Below the pieces are notes generated by a model. The model did not search any database, had not been told where the DNA came from, and saw only the letters and a program-made list of their open reading frames with translations. Of a stretch of DNA of 44,417 nucleotides, positions 1 through 11,001 are shown piece by piece. Source of the DNA: an uncultured Neomegalonema sp. (GTDB taxonomy: Bacteria > Pseudomonadota > Alphaproteobacteria > Rhodobacterales > Rhodobacteraceae); assembly GCA_938034615.1 (NCBI GenBank), contig CALHLW010000081.1:1-44417 (forward strand). Direction: 5' to 3'. Both the position numbers and the translations under genes were made by a program. Numbering within the stretch: the first letter of the stretch is position 1; the number at the start of each line of letters is the position of its first letter.

Positions 1-192
1 GTCGCCCTCGGCGAGGTCTTTCAGCGCGACCTTGTGGCCGATGGGAATGTCGTGCTTTGCGGTCAGCCGGAAGTCGGTATTGTCGTGGGTGACGACGCAG
101 AGCATATCGGTGCCTGCGGTCAGCCCTTCGATCACCACGACCCCGACATTGTCGGCGCTTTCGTGGACCAGAAGATGCGGTTTTTCGCCCAT
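1..192 (-). CDS. UxaA family hydrolase / altronate dehydratase N-terminal SAF-like domain (partial, runs off window start)
   Basis: Reverse-strand reading from the ATG at 192 gives MGEKPHLLVHESADNVGVVVIEGLTAGTDMLCVVTHDNTDFRLTAKHDIPIGHKVALKDLAEGD, typical of UxaA/SAF N-termini; the listed + ORF 34-228 is its shadow. Confidence 0.75.
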   Translation of the reverse strand, partial: MGEKPHLLVHESADNVGVVVIEGLTAGTDMLCVVTHDNTDFRLTAKHDIPIGHKVALKDLAEGD

Positions 193-236
193 GGGATGCC
201 CCTCTTGTTGAATATGGTATCGCTGTAGCAGGGCAT

Positions 237-256
237 GAAGTCTTGTACAAGACTTC
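237..256. promoter_or_regulatory. Perfect 20-bp palindrome GAAGTCTTGTACAAGACTTC, putative GntR operator
   Basis: Sequence equals its own reverse complement; lies between divergent UxaA-like and GntR genes. Confidence 0.7.
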
Positions 257-277
257 TTCTATCTCTATGCTGCGCCT

Positions 278-991
278 ATGGATGACATGACCCCTCTCCC
301 TCTCTGGCGGCGCGTGAGCGAGGATATCGTTGCGCGGATCGTGAGCGGCTCTCTGAAGCCCGGCGTGATGTTGCCGAGCGAAACCGATCTGGGCCGCGAG
401 ATGGGCGTCAGTCAGGGGACGGCGCGACGGGCGCTGCGCGATCTGGAGCGGCGGGGGATCGTCGAACGGCGACAGGGGCGCGGGACGGTCGTGGCAACGA
501 CGACGCCGGAGACGGACCATTTCCACTTCTTCCGCCTGCGCCACGCCGATGGGTCCGAAGCGCAGCCGATGCTGGCAGCGGAGACGGTGGAGCGGCGGCG
601 GAGCACAGCGGCAGAACGCGAGGCCTTCAGCGCGGAGGCGAAACACGTCTACAGCATCGACCGTATTCGCAGCATCGACGGGAAGCGGATCGTGCGTGAG
701 GCATCGGTCGTTCCTGTTGCCTTGTTCGCCGCGCTAGAGGATCATGCGCCTTTGCCGAATGCGCTCTATGCCTTTTGGCAGGAAGCCTATGGCATCGCGA
801 TCCAGCGGGCGGATGAGCGGTTGCGGGGCGTTGTCGCAGAAGATGCCGATGCGGCGGTGATGGACGTGGCGGCGGGCGATCCGCTGATCGAGGTGACGCG
901 GCGGGCGGTGGACCTGTCGGATCGCGTGGTGGAACTGCGGCGCAGTCGCTACGTGACGGATGATCTGGCCTATGAAGTAACTTTACGCTGA
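278..991 (+). CDS. GntR family transcriptional regulator (HutC/UTRA-type)
   Basis: N-terminal wHTH LWRRVSEDIVARIVSGSLKPGVMLPSETDLGREMGVSQGTARRALRDLERRGIVERRQGRGTVV, followed by a UTRA-like domain. Confidence 0.9.
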   Translation: MDDMTPLPLWRRVSEDIVARIVSGSLKPGVMLPSETDLGREMGVSQGTARRALRDLERRGIVERRQGRGTVVATTTPETDHFHFFRLRHADGSEAQPMLAAETVERRRSTAAEREAFSAEAKHVYSIDRIRSIDGKRIVREASVVPVALFAALEDHAPLPNALYAFWQEAYGIAIQRADERLRGVVAEDADAAVMDVAAGDPLIEVTRRAVDLSDRVVELRRSRYVTDDLAYEVTLR

Positions 992-1088
992 GAGCGGATT
1001 AGCCCTTTCAATTCAATACTTAACGGAATGACTTGATGTGTGCCGGGATATGCGTTTCGATGGATTGGGGGCGATGAGGGGGTGATCT

Positions 1089-2948
1089 GTGGAAACTGCT
1101 CTGACATACGAAATGTCAGTCGTCCTCGCTATTCTTGGCCTCACCGTATTCCTTTTTGTCTTTGAAATCGTGCGCGTCGATCTCGCGGCCATCATCATCA
1201 TGGTGCTGCTTGGTTGCCTGACCTATCTACCGGGGCTGGAGAGCCTGATTGATGTACGGCACCTCTTTGACGGCTTTGCAAGCAATGCCGTCATGTCGAT
1301 CATCGCGGTCATGATCGTCGGGGCGGGGCTGGACAAGACGGGGGTCATGTCCGTCGTCGCATCCTGGATTACCCGCACCGGCGGTTCGACCGAGTCCCGG
1401 ATCATCTCGCTGATATCCGGCACGGTCGGGATAATTTCCAGTTTCATGCAGAATGTCGGAGCCGCCGCGCTGTTCCTGCCGGTGGTCAGCCGAATTTCGG
1501 TCAGGACAGGATTGCCGATGTCGCGGTTGCTGATGCCAATGGGGTTCTGTGCGATCCTCGGCGGTACCCTGACGATGGTGGGGTCATCGCCCCTGATCCT
1601 GCTGAATGACCTGCTGGTCGGGATCAATGACTCCCTGCCGCCCGACCGGCAGATGGAGATGTTCGGGCTGCTGTCGGTCACGCCGGTCGGCATCGCGCTA
1701 ATCGCGACCGGAATCCTCTATTTCGTGCTTTTCGGGCGCTTTGTTCTGCCAGCGGGTTCGGCGGACAATGGCAGCAAGGGCCGGACGATGCTCGACTATC
1801 TCAACCGGACCTATGGTCTCAAGGGTGAGATACACGAGATTTTCATCCCCGAAGGCAACGAGATTGCCGGGAAAAGCATCGACGATCTCGAACAGGGCTA
1901 CGGCGTCCAGATCATCGCGACACTGGTGCAAGGCAACACCTTCATCGCCCCGGTGCGCCACCTCAAGATTGCCACGCCAGCCCGCCTTGCCGTCATCGCC
2001 GAACCGGATGTACTGTCGCGTTTCCTTGACAGGTACGGGCTGGTCGATTCCCCGGAATTGCAACAGTTCAGCGAGACGCTTGGCCGCGACAAAGCCGGAA
2101 TCGCAGAAGTCGTGATCGCCCCCGATGCGAGCATACTTGGCAAAACGGGCCGCGAAATCGTCATCCGCAAGGCCATCGGATTGTCTCCGCTGGTCATCCA
2201 TCGCGGTGGCGAGGTGCTGACGACCGACCGGGAGGAAATAGGTCGCACCCCCTATAAACCCGGCGACCTGCTGGTGTGCCACACCACCTGGAACGCGCTG
2301 ACGCGGCTGGAGAAGAACCCCGATTTCGTGGTCGTCACCTCGGATTACCCAAAGGAAGAACTGCGACCCCAGAAGGTCGGCTGGGCACTGACATTCTTTC
2401 TGGTCGCGGTAGGGCTGATCCTCTTCTCCGATATGCGCCTGTCGCTTTGCCTGCTGGTGGGAGCCGTGGGCATGATCGTCAGCAACGTCCTCTCGATCGA
2501 GGAGGCATACGAGGCCGTCGGCTGGAATACGGTTTTCCTGCTCGCAAGCCTGATCCCGCTGGGGCAGGCCGTGCAATCCACCGGCACCGCCGAATGGATC
2601 GCGGGGCAGGCCCTGACGGTTCTGGACGGAATGCCGATCTGGGTGATTCAGGCGGCTGTTGCCGTTCTTTCCACGATCTTCACGCTCATCATGTCGAATG
2701 TCGGCGCGACCGTGCTGCTGGTTCCGCTGGCCGTGAATATCGCGCTCGGGGCCGGCGCTGATCCGGCGCTGTTTGCGCTGACAGTGGCGATTTCCACGTC
2801 AAACTCCTTTCTGATTCCGACCCATCAGGTCAACGCCCTGATCATGGGGCCGGGGGGCTATCGGGTGGTGGATTTCATCCGGGCAGGGGGAACCATGACC
2901 ATCCTGTTCCTGATCGTATCCCTGACGGTCCTCAACATCATCGCGTGA
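1089..2948 (+). CDS. SLC13 family permease with central TrkA-C (RCK_C) domains
   Basis: Hydrophobic halves with SNVGATVLLVPLAVNIA and SFMQNVGAAALFLPVV motifs flanking a soluble TrkA-C-like middle region. Confidence 0.85.
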   Translation: METALTYEMSVVLAILGLTVFLFVFEIVRVDLAAIIIMVLLGCLTYLPGLESLIDVRHLFDGFASNAVMSIIAVMIVGAGLDKTGVMSVVASWITRTGGSTESRIISLISGTVGIISSFMQNVGAAALFLPVVSRISVRTGLPMSRLLMPMGFCAILGGTLTMVGSSPLILLNDLLVGINDSLPPDRQMEMFGLLSVTPVGIALIATGILYFVLFGRFVLPAGSADNGSKGRTMLDYLNRTYGLKGEIHEIFIPEGNEIAGKSIDDLEQGYGVQIIATLVQGNTFIAPVRHLKIATPARLAVIAEPDVLSRFLDRYGLVDSPELQQFSETLGRDKAGIAEVVIAPDASILGKTGREIVIRKAIGLSPLVIHRGGEVLTTDREEIGRTPYKPGDLLVCHTTWNALTRLEKNPDFVVVTSDYPKEELRPQKVGWALTFFLVAVGLILFSDMRLSLCLLVGAVGMIVSNVLSIEEAYEAVGWNTVFLLASLIPLGQAVQSTGTAEWIAGQALTVLDGMPIWVIQAAVAVLSTIFTLIMSNVGATVLLVPLAVNIALGAGADPALFALTVAISTSNSFLIPTHQVNALIMGPGGYRVVDFIRAGGTMTILFLIVSLTVLNIIA

Positions 2949-3059
2949 CCGTTTGGGGCATGGGGGTTTACTCATCCGCATCGCATGGTGAACAATCGCG
3001 ACCGTCGATTCGCTATCAAACGTACCGGGACTGAACCCAGTACCAATGGGAGACCACAC

Positions 3060-4598
3060 ATGAGTTTCATCAAACCGAACCGCCGCGAGGTCCTGCAATA
3101 TGGTGGCGCCGCTGCCATCGCCCTGTCCGCAAGCGGCGCGCTTGCCGCGCCCAAGAAGGGCGGCACCCTGCGCATGGGCAAGGCCCATGGCGGAACCACC
3201 GACAGCTACGACCCCGGCACGCACGAGAACGGGTTCATGCTCGATTTCACGCATACGATGAACAACTACCTCACGGAAGTGAACGCCGATGGCTCCGTCA
3301 GCGGCGAGCTGGCCGAAAGCTGGGAAGCCTCCGACGACGCAGCGACCTGGACGTTCAAGCTGCGCGATGCGGAGTTCCATAACGGTGACAAGGTGACAGC
3401 CGCCGATGTGATCGCCTCGATCAACCATCACCGGGGCGAGGACACCTCTTCCGCCGCCAAGCCGATCCTCGAAGACATCTCCGAGATCATGGCCAAGGGC
3501 GATGATGTGGTGGTGGTCGAACTGGCCTCCGGCAATGCCGACTTCCCCTTCATCCTGTCGGATTATCACCTGCCCATCGGCCCTTCGAAAGATGGCGTGG
3601 TGGACTGGGATTCCGGCATCGGTGCGGGCCCCTATATGCTGGAAACCTTCGAGCCGGGCGTGCGCGCGAAGTTCAAGCGCTTCGATGCGTATTGGAAGAA
3701 GGACCGCGCGCATTTCGATGCCGTCGAGATGCTGTCCATCGTCGATCCGACCGCCCGCACGAACGCGCTCGTCACCGGCGAGGTCGATGTGATCGACCGT
3801 GTCGAGTTGAAGACCGTCAACCTGCTGAAGCGGCGCAAGAACATCAACGTGCAGACGACCGACGGGACGCAGCATTATACTTTCGTCATGGATACCCGCG
3901 CTGCGCCCTATAGCGACGTCAATGTCCGTCTTGCGCTGAAGCACGCGGTCAACCGCGAGGAACTGGTCTCGAAAATCCTTCAGGGCTATGGCTCGGTCGG
4001 CAACGACCACCCCATCGGTCGCGGCCAGCCCTTCTTCGCCGCCGATCTGGATCAGCGCAGCTATGACCCCGACAAGGCGAAATTCCACCTGAAAGAAGCC
4101 GGGATGGACAAGCTGGACGTCACGCTGAAGTCGTCGGATGCCGCCTTTGCGGGCGCCGTCGATGCTGCCGTGCTGTTCTCGGAAAGCGCCAAGGGCGCAA
4201 ATATCAACATGAAGATCGAGCGGGTGCCGAACGATGGCTACTGGTCGAACGTCTGGATGCAGGAACCATTCTGCGCGTGCTATTGGGGCGGTCGCCCGAC
4301 GGTCGACTGGATGATGAGCACGGCCTACAAGGGCGGCGTGAACTGGAATGACGCCTACTGGACCAACGAAAGGTTCGACAAGGTGCTACTCGAAGCGCGC
4401 TCCGAACTTGACTCGGCGAAACGCGCCGAGATGTACACCGAGTTGCAGGGTCTCGTCCGCGACGACGGCGGCACGATCATCCCGATGTTCGCGCAATACG
4501 TCTTCGCGATGTCGGACAAGGTCGCGCATGGCGAGAAGATGGCCGCGAACTGGGATCTGGACGGTGGACGTTGGGCCGAACGCTGGTCATTCGCGTGA
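3060..4598 (+). CDS. ABC transporter substrate-binding protein, family 5 (peptide/opine type), Tat signal
   Basis: ATG at 3060 (MSFIKPNRREVLQYGGAAAIALSASGALA, RR motif); body KGGTLRMGKAHGG...LAESWEASDDAATWTFKLRDAEFHNGDKVTAADV is SBP_bac_5-like. Confidence 0.9.
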   Translation: MSFIKPNRREVLQYGGAAAIALSASGALAAPKKGGTLRMGKAHGGTTDSYDPGTHENGFMLDFTHTMNNYLTEVNADGSVSGELAESWEASDDAATWTFKLRDAEFHNGDKVTAADVIASINHHRGEDTSSAAKPILEDISEIMAKGDDVVVVELASGNADFPFILSDYHLPIGPSKDGVVDWDSGIGAGPYMLETFEPGVRAKFKRFDAYWKKDRAHFDAVEMLSIVDPTARTNALVTGEVDVIDRVELKTVNLLKRRKNINVQTTDGTQHYTFVMDTRAAPYSDVNVRLALKHAVNREELVSKILQGYGSVGNDHPIGRGQPFFAADLDQRSYDPDKAKFHLKEAGMDKLDVTLKSSDAAFAGAVDAAVLFSESAKGANINMKIERVPNDGYWSNVWMQEPFCACYWGGRPTVDWMMSTAYKGGVNWNDAYWTNERFDKVLLEARSELDSAKRAEMYTELQGLVRDDGGTIIPMFAQYVFAMSDKVAHGEKMAANWDLDGGRWAERWSFA

Positions 4599-4621
4599 TC
4601 TTCGAGGTCTGAACGCGATCT

Positions 4622-4653
4622 GCGCCGCCCCGTCACTGGGGCGGCGCTTTCTT
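4622..4653 (+). terminator. Rho-independent-like terminator after the SBP gene
   Basis: GCGCCGCCCC-gtcact-GGGGCGGCGC followed by TTTCTTT. Confidence 0.75.
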
Positions 4654-4687
4654 TGGCGGTCCCTGCGGGGCAGAGAAAGGGTAGACG

Positions 4688-5101
4688 ATGTCGGTTGTGT
4701 TCGAGGGCGGCTGTCTCTGCGAGAAGGTTCGCTATCGTTCCACTGCGGCGCCGATGGTGACGGTCCATTGCTGCTGTACGGATTGCCGGAAGATCGGCGG
4801 CACAGGTCATGCGACACATACCGTCGTTCCGGCAGATGATTTTTCGCTTGCGGGTGCGGTGGCCGAATACGAGCGGATCGCCGATAGCGGCAATCGGATC
4901 AATCGCCGCTTTTGCCCGGCCTGTGGCAGCGCCGTGTATCATACCCGCGACGGAATGGAGGGGCTGATTGTGATCCGCACTTCGTCGATGGACGATCCCG
5001 AACTGGCGAGACCGGGAAGGGTGATCTACGCTGGCAGCGCTGTGTCCTGGGATCACATCGATCCCGCTTTGCCGAGCTTCGAGAAGATGACCCCACGATG
5101 A
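4688..5101 (+). CDS. GFA family protein (Gfa-like, Cys-rich zinc-binding)
   Basis: GGCLCEKVRYRS...HCCCTDCRKIGGTGHATHTVVP...RRFCPACGSAVYH matches the GFA Cys pattern. Confidence 0.9.
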   Translation: MSVVFEGGCLCEKVRYRSTAAPMVTVHCCCTDCRKIGGTGHATHTVVPADDFSLAGAVAEYERIADSGNRINRRFCPACGSAVYHTRDGMEGLIVIRTSSMDDPELARPGRVIYAGSAVSWDHIDPALPSFEKMTPR

Positions 5102-5982
5102 CACCGATGCACGAGCCATTCGATACGGAAACGCTGGCCTATATCGAACTGACGGAGAATGCGGGTGCGCCCGAGGGGGCAAGCGTGGCGGAAATGCGCG
5201 CGGCCTACGAGGCGCTGCGGGCGCGGCTGCACGGGGGGCGTCCTGCGGGGATGGTAGCCGAGGATTTCCGGCTCGCGGGACGTCCGGCGCGGCGGTATGC
5301 GGGCGGGGACCGGGGGCGGGTACTGTTCTTTCATGGCGGCGGGTACATCGTCGGATCGCTGGAGAGCCATGACGATTGCTGTGCGGGGCTGGCCGAGCGG
5401 GCCGGGTGCGAGGTGATCGCGCTCGATTATCGGCTTGCGCCGGAGAATCCGTTTCCGGCGGCCTGTGACGATGCGTTGGCGGCGGCGGAAGCGCTGGATG
5501 GGCCGCTGGTATTGGCGGGGGATTCCGCTGGGGGGACACTGGCGGCGGGAGTGGCGGTGGCCCTGCGCGGGGCGGGCAAGATTGCGGGACAGGTACTGGC
5601 CTATCCGGCACTGGGCGGGCTGACACTGGGGTTGCCTGCTTATGCGGAAAAGGCGGAGGCGCGGCTGCTGACGACGGCAGATATGCATTGGTATCACGCA
5701 CAATGGGGTGCGCCGGAGGGTGATCCGCGTGCCGAGCCGCTGCTGGCCGAAGGCCTGACGGGCGTGGCCCCTTGCGTGGCTTTCGGGGCGGGGGAAGATC
5801 CGTTGCGGGACGATGCAGAAGCATGGGCGGAGCGTCTGCGTGCGGCGGGGGTGAAGGCGGAGGCGCATGTGGAGACGGGCCTACCGCACAGCTATTTGTT
5901 TGCGCGCCATATGAGCGGGCGAGCGGACGCGGCATTTGAGCGGATGGTCGAGGCGGTTCGCGGTTTCGCGACCGCCCCATAG
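5098..5982 (+). CDS. alpha/beta hydrolase (HSL/AB_hydrolase_3 type)
   Basis: ATGA overlap with the GFA stop; FFHGGGYIVGS oxyanion motif, GDSAGG nucleophile elbow, DPLRDDAEAWAERL, GLPHSY. Confidence 0.9.
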   Translation: MTPMHEPFDTETLAYIELTENAGAPEGASVAEMRAAYEALRARLHGGRPAGMVAEDFRLAGRPARRYAGGDRGRVLFFHGGGYIVGSLESHDDCCAGLAERAGCEVIALDYRLAPENPFPAACDDALAAAEALDGPLVLAGDSAGGTLAAGVAVALRGAGKIAGQVLAYPALGGLTLGLPAYAEKAEARLLTTADMHWYHAQWGAPEGDPRAEPLLAEGLTGVAPCVAFGAGEDPLRDDAEAWAERLRAAGVKAEAHVETGLPHSYLFARHMSGRADAAFERMVEAVRGFATAP

Positions 5983-5995
5983 GAGGGCCTTCAGT

Positions 5996-6211
5996 TCACA
6001 ACCGTCTGAACTTAAGTTGATCGGAACCGAAGAAGCGTGGGACCAGCATGGCCCGCCTGCGTCTGTTGCAGTTCGGGCACTGGTAATCGGCACCTTCATA
6101 CCGAAAGAAATTCGCCGCCCATGATGCAATAAGGATCATGGGAGTACCGAAGACGGTGCACGCACACCGCAGATCCAGGTTGTGAGGTTGGGGGCTATGG
6201 TTGCGGGGCAT
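5996..6211 (-). CDS. Small hypothetical protein with CxC and CPNC cysteine pairs
   Basis: Internal ATG at 6211 preceded by AAGGAGG at good spacing; product MPRNHSPQPHNLDLRCACTVFGTPMILIASWAANFFRYEGADYQCPNCNRRRRAMLVPRFFGSDQLKFRRL. Confidence 0.5.
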   Translation of the reverse strand: MPRNHSPQPHNLDLRCACTVFGTPMILIASWAANFFRYEGADYQCPNCNRRRRAMLVPRFFGSDQLKFRRL

Positions 6212-6617
6212 GGCGCAGTCCTCCTTCACACTTCGACTTTGATCTCTCTTTCAACAGGCGGCGCGAAGCCGCGATCCGTGCATCGGGCGCACGGAGGGGT
6301 TGGAGTTGCTGGAATGCTCTACGTGGCCGGGTTTGGAGGATGCCGCATTCCGGTGAGCAACCGGATGCGGCGGTCTGAGGCACCTTTGGGAGAGGTGCGG
6401 TTCATCGGTGACGCCCTGTCCGCGACAGGAATACGGTGGGTCGTCTGGGCCACGCGAACTCCCTTTAAAGATGTGGTCCGTGGTTTTCAACCGAAAATTT
6501 AATTCGTGATAAATCGGAGACAGGCGTTCCGTATGCATGTGATTTTTCTATGACACTGGCGTTTCCGGGGTCGGAGGTGGATGGTCGGCGGATGACATCG
6601 CTTGCCGGGGGGTACCC

Positions 6618-8555
6618 ATGACCATTCGCATCATCGAACATCTGTGGGTGCCGCTGCCGGATGGGCGGCGGTTGGCGGCGAAGGTCTGGCTGCCCGAAGG
6701 CGGGGCGGCTGCGGCGATTCTGGAATATCTGCCCTATCGCAAGCGGGACGGGACGGCCCCGAGGGACGCGACGACGCATCCGGTGTTTGCGGAAGCCGGA
6801 TATGCCTGTGTGCGCGTGGACATTGCGGGGACGGGGGACTCGGACGGCATCTTCGACGATGAGTATTCGGAGCAGGAGCTTTCGGACGGCGAGGCGGTGA
6901 TCGCTTGGGTTGCGGCGCAAGAGTGGTGTGACGGTCAGGTGGGGATGATCGGGATTTCGTGGGGTGGATTCAATGGGTTGCAATTGGCCGCGCGGCGGCC
7001 TCCGGCGCTGAAGGCCATCGTGACGGTATGTTCGACGGTGGACCGCTATGCGGACGATATTCACTTTATGGGCGGGTGCCTGCTGACGGATAATTTCAAC
7101 TGGGCGGGGCAGATGCACGCCTACAACACGCGTCCCCCGGATCCGGCTCTGCGGGAGGACTGGCGTGCGCGATGGCTGGAGCGGATCGAGACGTTGCCGT
7201 TCATGGCGGCGGATTGGCTGCGCCATCCGGTGCGCGATGATTTCTGGAAGCATGGGTCGGTTTGCGAGGATTTCGGTGCGATACAAGCGGCGACGTTGTC
7301 GCTGGGTGGGTGGACGGATGCGTATGTGAATGCGCCGTTGGCCCTGGTCGAGAATCTCGATGCGCCGGTGGCGGCGTTGCTCGGGCCGTGGGAGCATAAA
7401 TATCCGCATATCGCGAAGACGAACGCGGCGGATTTCCATGGCGAAGTGATCGGATGGTTCGACCGCTGGATGCGCGGGGGCGAGGAGGATGTGCCGCAGG
7501 TTCGGGCGTATCTGCTCGATTGGGACGAACCGTCGCCGCATTATCGGGATCGTCCGGGGCGGTGGGTGACGGATCCGGCGGCGGAGCCGTTGACGCTGTA
7601 CCCCGATGGCGGGGTGCTGGGTGATCTGCCGGGGGGCGGGGAGGTTGCTGTGCGGTCGCCTGCGACGGTGGGGGCGGCCTCGGCGTATTTCTGCGTTGGG
7701 ATGCGGATGGGCAATGAGTTGGCAGTTGATCAGGGGGGCGACGATGCGGGGTCGACCTGCTTCGATACCGGGCCGCTGGATGAGGATATGGATTTGCTGG
7801 GGCGGGCAGAGGCGGTGCTGTCGTTCTCGGTGGATAAGCCAGTCGCTCAGGTGTGTTTGCGGCTGTGCGATGTTTCGCCGGAGGGCGGGTCGGCGCGGAT
7901 ATCGTATCGGGCGTTCAACCTCTGCCACCATGTGGGGCATGACGTGCCGGAGCGGCTGGAGCCGGGGCGGTGCTATACGGCGAGGGTGCTGCTCAATGCC
8001 TGTGGCTTGCGGGTGAAGGCGGGGCATCGGCTGCGGCTGGCGGTCTCGACGGGGTATTGGCCGGTGGTGTGGCCCGCGCCGGAAGCCGCGACGGTGACGC
8101 TGCATCTGGACGACTGTGCGCTGACCCTGCCGCGTGTGACGGTGACAGAAGGCGATGGCCCCCCTGCCCCGCGTGACTACCCGGTGCGGGATGCCGAGGT
8201 GCTGCGCGAGCCGGACAGCCGGACGGAACGGCGGGTGGAGGATGACGGGACGCTGGTGCTGGAAACCTTCGACGATTTCGGGATGGCGCGGGATGGGTTG
8301 CACGGGCTGGTCGATGGCTCGACGGTGACGCAGCGTTTTTCGATTCACCCGGATGATCCTTTGAGTGCCGACCATTGGGCACAGTGGGAGTTCGAGTTCC
8401 ACCGCGAGGGTTGGGACGTGCGGATCGTAACGGAAAATCGCATGACGGCGGATGCCGGGGCGTTTCAACTGTGGCGGAAGACGACGGCGTATGAAGGCGA
8501 TACGGTTGTGGCGGAGCGGGAATTAAGCGAGGACGTGCCGAGGGGTTTTCTGTAA
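6618..8555 (+). CDS. CocE/NonD family (S15-like) hydrolase
   Basis: MTIRIIEHLWVPLPDGRRLAAKVWLP...LEYLPYRKRDGT...GMIGISWGGFNGLQLAARRPPALKAIV; C-terminal jelly-roll region. Confidence 0.9.
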   Translation: MTIRIIEHLWVPLPDGRRLAAKVWLPEGGAAAAILEYLPYRKRDGTAPRDATTHPVFAEAGYACVRVDIAGTGDSDGIFDDEYSEQELSDGEAVIAWVAAQEWCDGQVGMIGISWGGFNGLQLAARRPPALKAIVTVCSTVDRYADDIHFMGGCLLTDNFNWAGQMHAYNTRPPDPALREDWRARWLERIETLPFMAADWLRHPVRDDFWKHGSVCEDFGAIQAATLSLGGWTDAYVNAPLALVENLDAPVAALLGPWEHKYPHIAKTNAADFHGEVIGWFDRWMRGGEEDVPQVRAYLLDWDEPSPHYRDRPGRWVTDPAAEPLTLYPDGGVLGDLPGGGEVAVRSPATVGAASAYFCVGMRMGNELAVDQGGDDAGSTCFDTGPLDEDMDLLGRAEAVLSFSVDKPVAQVCLRLCDVSPEGGSARISYRAFNLCHHVGHDVPERLEPGRCYTARVLLNACGLRVKAGHRLRLAVSTGYWPVVWPAPEAATVTLHLDDCALTLPRVTVTEGDGPPAPRDYPVRDAEVLREPDSRTERRVEDDGTLVLETFDDFGMARDGLHGLVDGSTVTQRFSIHPDDPLSADHWAQWEFEFHREGWDVRIVTENRMTADAGAFQLWRKTTAYEGDTVVAERELSEDVPRGFL

Positions 8556-8619
8556 TAGACGCTCTGCTCCGGTCGCTGCGCGTCGGGGTTTGTTCGAACA
8601 CCGTGCTTCATCGAAGAAG

Positions 8620-8640
8620 GCCCCGGATCAAGTCCGGGGC
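8620..8640. repeat. REP-like palindrome GCCCCGGATCAAGTCCGGGGC
   Basis: 8-bp arms, 5-nt loop; 20 bp upstream of the Ldh start; near-copy at 10968. Confidence 0.8.
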
Positions 8641-8660
8641 AGCGCCATAGGGGGACCACC

Positions 8661-9659
8661 ATGCCTAACTTGCCCATCGAAGATGCCGAAGCGCTGGTCG
8701 CGAATGCGTTGATCGGGAGCGGATGTGCGCCGGGGAATGCGATGAGCACGGCGCGGGCGCTGGTGGCGGCGGAGGTCGACGGGCAGGCGGGCCATGGGTT
8801 GAACCGTGTCGGGTCGTATTGCGCGCAGGTGAAGGCGGGCAAGGTCAAGGGCGATGCGCAGGCATCGGTGGAGCGCAAGCTGCCAGGATGGTTCGTGGTG
8901 GATGCGGCGCATGGGTTTGCGTTTCCGGCCTTCGATCTGGCTATAGACGCGGTGTCGGCGGCAGCGGCGGAGACGGGGATTGCGGCGGCGGCAGTGCATC
9001 GCTCGCACCATTGCGGGCAGGCGGGTCGGCATGTGGAGCGGTTGGCGGACCGGGGCTGCGTGGCGATGCTGTTCGCGAATACGCCGGAGGCCATGGCGCC
9101 GTGGGGCGGGTCGAAACCGTTATTCGGGACGAACCCGATTGCCTTTGCTGCCCCGCGCCGGGATGAGGCATCGCTGGTGATCGATCTTTCCTTGTCGGTG
9201 GTTGCGCGCGGCAAGGTGATGGCGGCATCGAAGAAGGGCGAGGTGATCCCGGATGGCTGGGCGCTGGATGCGGACGGCAAGCCGACGACCGATGCGAAGG
9301 CCGCGCTGGCCGGCTCGATGGTGCCGATGGGCGAGGCGAAGGGGGCCGCGCTGGCGCTGATGGTGGAAGTCATGGCGGCGGCGCTGACGGGCGGGAAGTT
9401 CGGGTTCGAAGCGACGTCGTTCTTGAATGCCGAAGGCGGGCCGCCGGATGTGGGGCAATTCCTGCTGGCCATCGATATCCGGGCGACGGCGGGAGAAGGG
9501 TTCCTCGACCGCATGGCCTTGCTGACCGAGGCGATGCTGGGGCAGGATGGCGTGCGCTTGCCGGGGTCGTCGCGACTGGCGAAACGCGAGGCGGCGGCGA
9601 AGGGCGGGATTGCAGTGAGTGATGCGGTGATGGAAGAGTTGCAGAGCTTGGCGAGTTAG
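8661..9659 (+). CDS. Ldh family (malate/L-lactate dehydrogenase-like) oxidoreductase
   Basis: DGQAGHGLNRVGSY, SHHCGQAGRHVERLADRG, FGTNPIAFAAPRRDEASLVIDLSLSVVARGKV, KGAALALMVEVMAAALTGG. Confidence 0.9.
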   Translation: MPNLPIEDAEALVANALIGSGCAPGNAMSTARALVAAEVDGQAGHGLNRVGSYCAQVKAGKVKGDAQASVERKLPGWFVVDAAHGFAFPAFDLAIDAVSAAAAETGIAAAAVHRSHHCGQAGRHVERLADRGCVAMLFANTPEAMAPWGGSKPLFGTNPIAFAAPRRDEASLVIDLSLSVVARGKVMAASKKGEVIPDGWALDADGKPTTDAKAALAGSMVPMGEAKGAALALMVEVMAAALTGGKFGFEATSFLNAEGGPPDVGQFLLAIDIRATAGEGFLDRMALLTEAMLGQDGVRLPGSSRLAKREAAAKGGIAVSDAVMEELQSLAS

Positions 9660-10919
<1,260 letters not shown>

Positions 10920-10967
10920 ATTGCTCCTGTCCCGCACTCGCTGCAGGGCCTTTCCGAGCGGAGAGTG

Positions 10968-10988
10968 GCCCCGGATCATGTCCGGGGC
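10968..10988. repeat. REP-like palindrome GCCCCGGATCATGTCCGGGGC
   Basis: Near-copy of 8620-8640, 13 bp before the TmpB-like start. Confidence 0.8.
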
Positions 10989-11001
10989 AGGAAGGAATTG
11001 G

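Noticed and set aside
4355-5980. 541-aa minus Pro/Arg-rich ORF
   Set aside because: Antisense of the SBP end, GFA and alpha/beta hydrolase genes, and crosses a terminator.
6465-8468. 667-aa minus ORF rich in Arg/His/Pro
   Set aside because: Low-complexity antisense of the CocE/NonD hydrolase gene; no domain-like motifs.
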